A stretch of 64,000 bases of DNA, from positions 620,001 to 684,000 of the forward strand of contig CAVVVI010000002.1 of assembly GCA_963751795.1 (NCBI GenBank). Direction: 5' to 3'. The translations under genes were made by a program, and so were the position numbers. Positions 1-6,921 of this stretch are shown piece by piece; the first letter of the stretch is position 1, and every line of letters begins with the position of its first letter. The stretch is from BOG-908 sp963751795. GTDB lineage: Bacteria; Pseudomonadota; Alphaproteobacteria; Acetobacterales; Acetobacteraceae. A model generated the notes under the pieces. That model made no database searches. It saw nothing but the letters and a program-made list of their open reading frames with translations, and was not told the DNA's origin.

Positions 1-521
1 GCGTGGATGATCGCCACACCTGCCGGATCGAAGGCGTGGTCGGCCTGGCGCAGCCAGAGCTGGCCGCCGGCGATGGCGAGCGTGCCCCCGGTGTGGCGCA
101 GGTAGATGCTGTCCAGCGCCGCGGCGCGCGCGAACATCACCGAGGAGAGCGGCGAGAGGCCGGCGGTGGCCAGCAGCCCCAAAGCGACCGCGGCGGCCAC
201 CGGCAGGCTGAGGAACTGCCAGGCCGAGACGCCCGAAGCGCGGGCCACCACCAGCTCGCTGGAGCGGGTGAGCCGCCAGAAGGCGATGATGCCGCCCAGC
301 AGCACCGCGAAGGGCAGGATCTGCAGCATGTAATAGGGCAGGCGCAGCAGCGCGATGCCCACCACCAGGCCGAAGCCCACATCGGCGCGCTGCGAGGCGC
401 GGCGCAGCAGCTCGATGAAATCGAACAGCATCACCAGCGCCGACAGCGCGGAGAGCATGGCGACCGCCGCCCAGGTGAACTGCCTGGCGATATAGGCCGA
501 TAGCGTGAGGGCGAACTTCAT
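1..521 (-). CDS. lptG: LptG, LPS export permease (3' part outside window)
   Basis: Inner-membrane permease of the LptB2FG ABC exporter, which extracts lipopolysaccharide and passes it to the periplasmic Lpt bridge. The first 173 codons are visible and begin MKFALTLSAYIARQF, with a first membrane segment around residues 15-35, further hydrophobic segments around 50-75 and 95-120, and the start of the periplasmic region. The ATG (519-521) overlaps the TGA of lptF in an ATGA arrangement, so the two are translationally coupled, as usual for this pair. The gene runs off the left edge of the window. Identity rests on the family pattern and on adjacency to lptF. Confidence 0.88.
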   Translation of the reverse strand, partial: MKFALTLSAYIARQFTWAAVAMLSALSALVMLFDFIELLRRASQRADVGFGLVVGIALLRLPYYMLQILPFAVLLGGIIAFWRLTRSSELVVARASGVSAWQFLSLPVAAAVALGLLATAGLSPLSSVMFARAAALDSIYLRHTGGTLAIAGGQLWLRQADHAFDPAGVAIIH

Positions 522-1675
522 GCCGCTCGCGCCGTGGTGGGCGGCCGCCGGCTTGCCGGAAGCTGCACGGGGAAGCGGCGCAGCGCCGGCGCGAACAGCA
601 CCCAAGCACAGGCCAGCCCCGGCAGCACCGCCTGGGCCCAGATCAGCGGCACCAGCCTGGGGTGCCGCGTGGCCAGGCTTTGCGCCGTCAGCCCCAGTGC
701 CAGCAGCCCCACCATCGCGAGCACGGCCGCCAGCGGCCGCCAGAGATTGCCGGCCCGGCGAAAGCTGCCGGTGAGCACGCTGACCAGCGCCACCATGGCA
801 AAGCTCAGCGTGGTCAGCGGCTGGCTCAGCCGGCGATGTGCCTCGACGAGGAATTTGCCGGCATCGCCGCGGGCCACCACATCGGGCGCCGGATGGAACA
901 GCTCGCGCAGGCTCAGCTCGCTGTCGTCGCGGGCGCGCAGCGCGTCCTCGCCACGCCCGCTGCTGGCCAAATCCACCGTATCCTCGGCGAAAGTCAGCAC
1001 GTCCAGCCGGCCGGTCTTGCGGTCGATCTCCTGGCGCGAGCCGTTCTCCAGCAGCACGCGCGGCGTATCGCCCTCGGCCACCAGCCGGCCCGTCTCGGCC
1101 AGGATGGTGGCGCGGGAATCGGTCTGCCGGTCGTCCTCCACCATGATGCCGCGCAGCGTGCCGTCGGTGTCGCGCGAGCGCACATAGACGGTGAGCTGGT
1201 CCGAGATGGCGGTGAACACGCCCTCCTGCAGCAGGAAGGCCGCCACCTTGTTGCGCAGCTCGAACTGGTACTCCTTGAACGCCGTGTTGCTGGCCGGCAC
1301 GATCCAGATATTGAGCACCACGCTGGCCGCCATGGCGGTCAGCGCCGCCATCAGCGCCGGCCGCGACAGCGCCCAGGGCGACAGGCCCGCGCCGCGCATC
1401 ACCGTCAGCTCGCGATCGCCCGACAGGCGCTGATAGACGAACTGTACCACCACGAAGGTGGTGATCGGCAGGATGACGGCCACGAAGCTCGGGATCAGCA
1501 GGCCGGTCAGCTGCAGGAACACCCGTAGGCTGAGCCCGCGATTGACCACCAGCTCGACGAAGCGCAGCGACTGGGTGAGCCAGATGAGCGCCACCAGCGC
1601 CGTGGTGACGGCGACCAGCGCGGCCAGCAGCTGGCGCAGGATGTAGCGGTCGAGCTGGGTGATCGGGCGGGCCAT
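518..1675 (-). CDS. lptF: LptF, LPS export permease
   Basis: Partner permease of LptG in the LptB2FG lipopolysaccharide exporter. The 385-residue protein starts MARPITQLDRYILRQ and has the YjgP/YjgQ layout: two or three N-terminal membrane segments (about residues 15-115), a periplasmic beta-jellyroll region (about 130-270), and C-terminal segments (about 285-370). The reading frame stays open further upstream to 2125, but that stretch lies inside the dmeF gene; the ATG at 1675 gives the canonical N-terminus. It ends in an ATGA overlap with lptG. Length and motif order are normal for the family. Confidence 0.9.
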   Translation of the reverse strand: MARPITQLDRYILRQLLAALVAVTTALVALIWLTQSLRFVELVVNRGLSLRVFLQLTGLLIPSFVAVILPITTFVVVQFVYQRLSGDRELTVMRGAGLSPWALSRPALMAALTAMAASVVLNIWIVPASNTAFKEYQFELRNKVAAFLLQEGVFTAISDQLTVYVRSRDTDGTLRGIMVEDDRQTDSRATILAETGRLVAEGDTPRVLLENGSRQEIDRKTGRLDVLTFAEDTVDLASSGRGEDALRARDDSELSLRELFHPAPDVVARGDAGKFLVEAHRRLSQPLTTLSFAMVALVSVLTGSFRRAGNLWRPLAAVLAMVGLLALGLTAQSLATRHPRLVPLIWAQAVLPGLACAWVLFAPALRRFPVQLPASRRPPTTARAA

Positions 1676-1722
1676 GCGGGCCCCACCATAGCCAGCCCGC
1701 CCGGCCGGCACAAAACGCGCCC

Positions 1723-2703
1723 TCAGCCGGGCAGGATCTCGACCGTGGCGTGGGAGACGTGCGGGATGGCGAGCAGCAGCGGGCGGTAGAACGCGGCATC
1801 GCGCGGCGAGGCGGTGCGCACGGAGACGATGGCGGCCAGGTGGCCGGGGCCCACGCGCCACACATGCAGGTCGGTCACCGCATCGCCCTGTGCGCCGACG
1901 ATGCGGCCGATGCGTTCGGCCACCTGCCGGTCCGGCATCATGTCCACCAGGATGCTGCCGGCGGCACGCGCCAGGCGGACGGACCAGGCGGCGATCACCG
2001 CCGTGCCGGCCAGCCCGGCCACCGGATCGAGCCACAACCAGCCGAACCGCCGCGCCAGCAGCAGGCCCGCGATGACGAGCAGGGTGACGGCGGCATCCGT
2101 GGTGACGTGCAGGGTGATCGCCCACATGTTGTTGTCCCGGTACACCGCACCGTGCTTGTCGTCCCGGTGCACGGCGCCATGCGCGTGGCCGTCATGGCCA
2201 CCGTGGTGCGCGCCATACAGCAGCGCCGCCGAGGCGGCATTCACCGCCAGGCCGAGGCAGGCGATCGGGATGGCCTGCGCGAAATGGATGGGCACCGGGG
2301 CGAACAGCCGGCCCAGGGCCTCGGCGCCGATCAGCAGCGCCATGCCGCCCAGCAGCACCGCGCTGGCAAAAGCGGCCAAGTCGCCCAGCTTGCCGGTGCC
2401 GAAGGTGAAGCGCGGGTCGCCGGCGTGCCGGCGGGCGGCGCGGTAGGCGAGGGCGGCCAGCAGCATGGCGCCGGCATGCGTGCTCATGTGCAGCCCGTCG
2501 GCCACCAGGGCCACGGAGCCGGTAAGCCACCCGCCGGTGATCTCCACCGCCATCATGCAGGCCGACAGCCCGATCACCGCCCGGGTGCGGCGCTCGGCCC
2601 GGGCGTGGCCTTGGCCCAGAAAGACGTGGTCGTGCTCCGCGGTGCAGGGCCCGGCGGCATCGGCGGGGGCGGGCCGCCAGCCCGGCTGGGTGTTTGAGAG
2701 CAT
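1723..2703 (-). CDS. dmeF: CDF metal efflux transporter, DmeF-type
   Basis: Cation diffusion facilitator of the DmeF branch (Co/Ni and other divalent cation export across the inner membrane in rhizobia). The N-terminus carries HDHVFLG followed by a stretch ending in ERRT, then MMAVEITGG, ADGLHMSTHAGA and RFTFGTGKLGDLA, all typical of DmeF. A His-rich cytoplasmic loop (HHGGHDGHAHG, about residues 167-177) and a second metal site HVTTDA follow. The family is about 300-330 residues; this one has 326. No DmeR-type repressor gene is adjacent, which is unusual because dmeR normally precedes dmeF. A perfect 12-bp palindrome lies 58-69 bp upstream of the start. I see no clear ribosome binding site, so the start could be slightly off. 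Confidence 0.87.
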   Translation of the reverse strand: MLSNTQPGWRPAPADAAGPCTAEHDHVFLGQGHARAERRTRAVIGLSACMMAVEITGGWLTGSVALVADGLHMSTHAGAMLLAALAYRAARRHAGDPRFTFGTGKLGDLAAFASAVLLGGMALLIGAEALGRLFAPVPIHFAQAIPIACLGLAVNAASAALLYGAHHGGHDGHAHGAVHRDDKHGAVYRDNNMWAITLHVTTDAAVTLLVIAGLLLARRFGWLWLDPVAGLAGTAVIAAWSVRLARAAGSILVDMMPDRQVAERIGRIVGAQGDAVTDLHVWRVGPGHLAAIVSVRTASPRDAAFYRPLLLAIPHVSHATVEILPG

Positions 2704-2760
2704 GCGTGCGCGTTCCGGTCGGCCAAGGGATGGCCGGCACGCAAGGCTGCCGGCTGGCCG

Positions 2761-2772
2761 ATGTTATAACAT
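2761..2772. promoter_or_regulatory. Zur-box-like palindrome upstream of dmeF
   Basis: ATGTTATAACAT is a perfect 12-bp inverted repeat in an otherwise G+C-rich intergenic region. Its core resembles zinc-uptake-regulator (Zur) operators described in proteobacteria. A related sequence (10 of 12 identical) lies at 20776-20787 in front of the other CDF gene. That a metalloregulator binds here is an inference. Confidence 0.5.
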
Positions 2773-2803
2773 AGCGAACGGCGTGTGAGTTGCGGCTTGC
2801 GGG

Positions 2804-3064
2804 TCAGAGGCGGCCAGGCTGGCGCAGGCGGCAGATCAGCCCGCCATCCTGCCACCAGGCCACGCACTCCGTATGGGTGCGCACCGGCGTGTCGGCCAGG
2901 CCGGATGGCCGGTCCGGCAGGGCTTCCGGGTTGGCGAAGCACTCGGCGGTGCCCAGCGTGCGCCTGCAGAACGGCTGCGGCTTCAGCGTGCTGAGCACGA
3001 CGCGCCCGCCCGGCGCGCAGCCGGCCAGTCCGGCCGCCAAAGCGAGGATGAGCAGGGTTCGCAT
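2804..3064 (-). CDS. Small lipoprotein of unknown function
   Basis: An 86-residue protein with a short hydrophobic N-terminus and a lipobox LAGC placing the lipidated cysteine at position 16. The mature part has three further cysteines and the pattern FCRRTLGTAECFANPE, which resembles small envelope lipoproteins I associate with alphaproteobacteria (a Tyr/Phe-Cys-x-x-Thr-Leu motif followed by a second Cys). No enzymatic motif is visible. It is the most upstream gene of the minus-strand run leading into dmeF but is separated from it by about 100 bp. Confidence 0.7.
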   Translation of the reverse strand: MRTLLILALAAGLAGCAPGGRVVLSTLKPQPFCRRTLGTAECFANPEALPDRPSGLADTPVRTHTECVAWWQDGGLICRLRQPGRL

Positions 3065-3238
3065 GCGCCGATGCTTAGGCCGTGCGGGTAAACGCCAGGT
3101 TGCGGCGATGGCGCGCCGGGCCGGGGCAGAAGCAGGGGTTTCGCCCCTTGCCGCCCGCCGCTATGGTCCGCCCGCCTGCCGGCCTGTCCGCTTGCCGGAC
3201 GCACGCCCGCCAGAACGACCGACAAGGACCCGCCCGCG

Positions 3239-3979
3239 TTGCCCGATATTTTCGATGAAGTGGAGGAGGACCTCCGAGCCGAGCGCGCCCGCGCGTTCGG
3301 GCGGCGGTTCGCCGGCGCCGGCATCGCTTCCCTGGTGCTGATCCTGCTGGGCACCGGTGCCGCGGTCTATTGGCAGCAGCGCCGCGCCGGGGCGGCCGAT
3401 GCGGTGGCCGACCGCTTCATCACTGCGGCGCACCAGGCTGACCACGCGACTGCGGCCAGCGGCGCACCAGATGCGGCCAACGCCACGCCCGCGGCCGAGG
3501 CCCTGGCCTCCATCGCGCAAGGCGGGCCGGCCGGCTACCGCGTGCTGGCCCGGCTGCGCCTGGCCGCGCTGCAATGGCAGACCGGCCGGCACCCCGAAGC
3601 CCTGGCCACCTGGCAGTCGATCAGCGACGACGCCAGCGTTCCCGACCTGATGCGCGATCTGGCGACCGTGACCAGCGCCCAGCACCAGATCGACAGCGCC
3701 GATCCGATCCCGCTGAAGCAGCGCCTGCAGGCGCTGACCGGCCAGGCCAACCCGTGGCGGCCGATGGCCCAGCAGCTGGTGGCCCTGCTGGATGTGCGGA
3801 TGGGCCAGCCGCGTGAGGCCGCTGCCCTGCTGCAGCACCTGACCACGGATGCGATGACGCCGGAAGACATGCGGCAGATGGCGGCCGACCTGCTGACCAC
3901 GCTGCCCGCCGATGCCGTCGCCGCCGCCCAGAAACCCGCTCTACCGCCCGCCGCACCCGTGGCGGCCGTGCATGGATGA
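3239..3979 (+). CDS. YfgM-like TPR membrane protein
   Basis: A 246-residue protein with a cytoplasmic N-terminus (PDIFDEVEEDLRAERARAF), one membrane segment at about residues 27-45, and a periplasmic helical region of TPR-like repeats (about 70-220). Related YfgM proteins associate with the SecYEG translocon and periplasmic chaperones. The start is a TTG at 3239 with AAGGA about 9 nt upstream; the resulting N-terminus fits the alphaproteobacterial family. It is followed by bamB (8-bp overlap) and der, the same order as yfgM-bamB-der in enterobacteria, which strongly supports the call. Confidence 0.82.
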   Translation: MPDIFDEVEEDLRAERARAFGRRFAGAGIASLVLILLGTGAAVYWQQRRAGAADAVADRFITAAHQADHATAASGAPDAANATPAAEALASIAQGGPAGYRVLARLRLAALQWQTGRHPEALATWQSISDDASVPDLMRDLATVTSAQHQIDSADPIPLKQRLQALTGQANPWRPMAQQLVALLDVRMGQPREAAALLQHLTTDAMTPEDMRQMAADLLTTLPADAVAAAQKPALPPAAPVAAVHG

Positions 3980-5330
3980 TCCGAATTTGACCCGCTCCGC
4001 CGACACGCCCGCTTCTGCGCTGACCCGCCGCAACGCCCTGCTGCTGACGCTGCTGGCGCCCACGCTGGGGGCGTGCAGCTGGTTCGACTGGCTGACCGAC
4101 GAGGAGAAGAAGGCCGTGCCCGGCAATCGCGAGCCGGTGCTCTCGGCCGTGCGCGGGCTGTCGATCGACTCCGTCGAGCCGGTGATCGTGCCCCCGGCCG
4201 TTACCAACCCGGACTGGCTGCAATATGGCGGCTCGGTGACCCATGCCGGCGCCAACTATGCCGGTGGCCTGACCAAGGTGTGGAGCACCAGCATCGGCGA
4301 GGGCGGCGCCTATCGCGCGCGGCTGACGGCGCAGCCGCTGGTGGCCGGCAGCCAGGTGTTCACCATGGACACCGATGGCGCGGTGGCCGCGTTCGACCTG
4401 GCCACCGGGCACCGCGCCTGGCGCATGCCGACCAAGCCGAAGAAGGCCAAGAACAGCAACCTCGGCGGCGGCATCGCGATCGCCGGCAACCGCCTGTACG
4501 CCGTCACCGGCCGCGGCGAGATGCTGGCGCTGCGCCTGGCCGACGGTCATATCGAGTGGCGGGCCGACCTGCATTCGCCCGCCCGCAGCGCGCCGCTGGT
4601 CACCGACGGTTCGGTGTTCGTCGTCACCGTGGACCAGCAGCTGCAGGCCTTTGCGCAGGCCGACGGCAAATTTCTGTGGTCCTACCAGGCGACCGCATCC
4701 AACACCGGCACCATCGGCCAGGCGGCGCCGGCGGCAGCCGAGGGCGTGCTGGTGGCCGGCTTCGAATCCGGCGACCTGGCGGCGGTGCGCACCGATGGCG
4801 GCACGCTGGTGTGGACCGACAATATGGGCGGCATCAAAGGCGCCTCCACCTTGGCCGATTTCGGCTCGGTGCGCGGTGCACCGATCATCGATAACGGCCT
4901 CGTCTACGCCATCGGCCTGGGCGGCCTGCTGGCGGCACTCGACGTGCGTTCCGGCCGCCGGGTGTGGCAGCGCGACGTGGCGGGCGCCAACACGCCGTGG
5001 ATTGCCGGCGATTTCATGTATCTGGTCAGCGGCGAGCAGAAGCTGGCGGCCATCTCCAAGGACGACGGCGCGGTGCACTGGGTCACCGACCTGCCGCGCT
5101 TCAAGAACCCCAAGCGCACCAAGGGGTTGATCACCTGGTTCGGCCCTACGCTGGTGGGCGGCAAGCTCGTGGTGGTCAGCGACCACGGCAAGATGGCGGT
5201 GGTGGATGCCACCACCGGCAGCCTGGTCACCAGCAGCGAGCTGCCCGACACCGCCTCCACGCCGGCCAGCGTGGCGCAGGGGACCGTGCTGATCCTGACC
5301 GATGATGCTACGCTGACCGCGTTCAAATAG
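3972..5330 (+). CDS. bamB: BamB, outer-membrane assembly lipoprotein
   Basis: PQQ-like beta-propeller lipoprotein of the BAM complex that inserts beta-barrel proteins into the outer membrane. The 452-residue protein has a lipoprotein signal with lipobox LGAC (Cys35) preceded by a twin arginine (RR at 19-20), followed by blade repeats of the type GxVxAFDLATGxxxW (for example VAAFDLATGHRAWR, and LAALDVRSGRRVWQ). The ATG at 3972 overlaps the upstream TPR gene by 8 bp. It lies directly upstream of der, the conserved context. A strong hairpin follows the stop codon. Confidence 0.92.
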   Translation: MDDPNLTRSADTPASALTRRNALLLTLLAPTLGACSWFDWLTDEEKKAVPGNREPVLSAVRGLSIDSVEPVIVPPAVTNPDWLQYGGSVTHAGANYAGGLTKVWSTSIGEGGAYRARLTAQPLVAGSQVFTMDTDGAVAAFDLATGHRAWRMPTKPKKAKNSNLGGGIAIAGNRLYAVTGRGEMLALRLADGHIEWRADLHSPARSAPLVTDGSVFVVTVDQQLQAFAQADGKFLWSYQATASNTGTIGQAAPAAAEGVLVAGFESGDLAAVRTDGGTLVWTDNMGGIKGASTLADFGSVRGAPIIDNGLVYAIGLGGLLAALDVRSGRRVWQRDVAGANTPWIAGDFMYLVSGEQKLAAISKDDGAVHWVTDLPRFKNPKRTKGLITWFGPTLVGGKLVVVSDHGKMAVVDATTGSLVTSSELPDTASTPASVAQGTVLILTDDATLTAFK

Positions 5331-5371
5331 GCGGTAGGCCCGTTACGGCGGCAAAGGCCGGCGGCGATCGG

Positions 5372-5396
5372 GCGATACGGCTTCGGGCCGTATCGC
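5372..5396 (+). terminator. Hairpin after bamB
   Basis: Perfect 10-bp stem (GCGATACGGC paired with GCCGTATCGC) around a TTCGG loop, 42 bp after the bamB stop. The following bases are only weakly T-rich, so it may terminate or attenuate transcription into der. Confidence 0.6.
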
Positions 5397-5455
5397 TTGC
5401 GCCCCGCCGGCCCGCTTCCGCACTCGCACCGCTCACCTGACGCAGAGGATCAATC

Positions 5456-6787
5456 GTGCTTCCCACGGTCGTCATCGCCGGCCGGCCCAATGTCGGCAAG
5501 TCCACGCTGTTCAACCGCCTCTCCGGCCGGCGCAGCGCCATCGTCTCCGACACGCCGGGCGTCACCCGCGACCGCAAGGATGCCGAGGCGATGCTGCGCG
5601 GCCGCAACGTGCGGCTGGTCGATACGGCGGGCCTGGAGGAGAGCGACCCCGAGGCGATCTACGGCCGCATGCGCGCCAGCAGCGAGGCGGCGGTGGGCCA
5701 GGCGGATCTGATCGTGTTCGTCATCGACGCGCGCATCGGCATCACGCCGGCCGACGAGCATTTCGCGCGCTGGCTGCGCCGGCAGAACCGCCGCGTGCTG
5801 CTGGTGGCCAACAAGGCCGAAGGCCGCTTCGGGCTGGCCAACGCGCTGGAAGCCTACACGCTGGGCCTGGGCGACCCGCTGGCCATCTCCGCCGAGCATA
5901 ACGAGGGCATCTCGGACCTGATGCGCGAGATTGCCGAGGCGCTGCCGGAGGAGGCCGACGACGACGCGCCGGAAGGCACGCGGCCGCTGAAGCTCGCCAT
6001 CGTCGGGCGGCCCAACGCCGGCAAATCCACGCTGCTCAACCGCCTGGTGGGCGAGGAGCGGATGATCACCGGGCCGGAACCGGGGCTGACGCGCGATGCC
6101 GTGAGCACGGTGCTGCGCGATGCCGATGGCGATATCGAGCTGGTGGACACCGCCGGGCTGCGCCGCCGCGCCCGCATCGAGGAAGCGCTGGAGAAGATGT
6201 CGGTGAGCGCCAGCATCGAGGCGCTGAAGATGGCCGAGGTGGTGGCGCTGACCATCGACGCGTCACTCGGGCTGCACGAGCAGGATCTGCAGATCGCCCG
6301 GCTGGTGGAGCGCGAGGGGCGCGCCTGCATCGTGGTGCTCAACAAATGGGATGCCGTCGAGGACCGCGACAAGACGCGCCGTGCCATCAGCGACCGGCTG
6401 GAATTCAGCATGACCCAGATGCGCGGCATCCCCGTGGTCACGCTCTCAGCGGCCAGCGGCGCCGGGGTGGATAAATTCCTGCCCGCGGTGCGCGCCGCCT
6501 CCGCGGTGTGGAACACGCGGGTGGCCACCGGTGCGCTGAACCGCTGGTTCGAGCAGGCGCTGGAACGCCATCCGCCGCCTTTGGTGGAAGGCCGCCGGCT
6601 GAAGCTGCGCTACATCACCCAGGCCAAGGCGCGGCCGCCGACCTTCCTGGTGTTCGGCACCCGCGCCGAACAGATGCCCGAAGATTATCATCGTTACCTG
6701 GTCAACAGCCTGCGCGAAACATTCGCATTGCCCGGTACGCCGATCCGCGTGCAGGGGCGTGGTACCGTCAATCCGTACACGGACTGA
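5456..6787 (+). CDS. der: GTPase Der (EngA), ribosome assembly
   Basis: Essential double GTPase that acts in 50S ribosomal subunit assembly. The 443-residue protein has two tandem G domains: the first P-loop GRPNVGKST (about residues 8-16), switch DTAGLEE and NKAEG, and the second P-loop GRPNAGKST (about 183-191), DTAGLRRR and NKWD, ending with the C-terminal KH-like domain (about 350-443). The start is GTG at 5456 with AGAGGA just upstream. The motif set is complete and the length typical. Confidence 0.97.
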   Translation: MLPTVVIAGRPNVGKSTLFNRLSGRRSAIVSDTPGVTRDRKDAEAMLRGRNVRLVDTAGLEESDPEAIYGRMRASSEAAVGQADLIVFVIDARIGITPADEHFARWLRRQNRRVLLVANKAEGRFGLANALEAYTLGLGDPLAISAEHNEGISDLMREIAEALPEEADDDAPEGTRPLKLAIVGRPNAGKSTLLNRLVGEERMITGPEPGLTRDAVSTVLRDADGDIELVDTAGLRRRARIEEALEKMSVSASIEALKMAEVVALTIDASLGLHEQDLQIARLVEREGRACIVVLNKWDAVEDRDKTRRAISDRLEFSMTQMRGIPVVTLSAASGAGVDKFLPAVRAASAVWNTRVATGALNRWFEQALERHPPPLVEGRRLKLRYITQAKARPPTFLVFGTRAEQMPEDYHRYLVNSLRETFALPGTPIRVQGRGTVNPYTD

Positions 6788-6801
6788 ACCGACACGGCTG
6801 T

Positions 6802-6818
6802 ATTGCGGAAGCCGCAAT
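6802..6818 (+). terminator. Hairpin after der
   Basis: Perfect 7-bp inverted repeat ATTGCGG / CCGCAAT with a 3-nt loop, 14 bp after the der stop, inside a longer imperfect stem. There is no T-run, so terminator function is tentative. Confidence 0.4.
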
Positions 6819-6921
6819 CGGCAGCTTGCGGCGCGCTAAATCATAAATCTGTAACACCGATGAGCATACATGGTCGCGTAAGTGCCTGCGCATTCCTCAG
6901 AGCGTAGAGCACCGTCCGAAC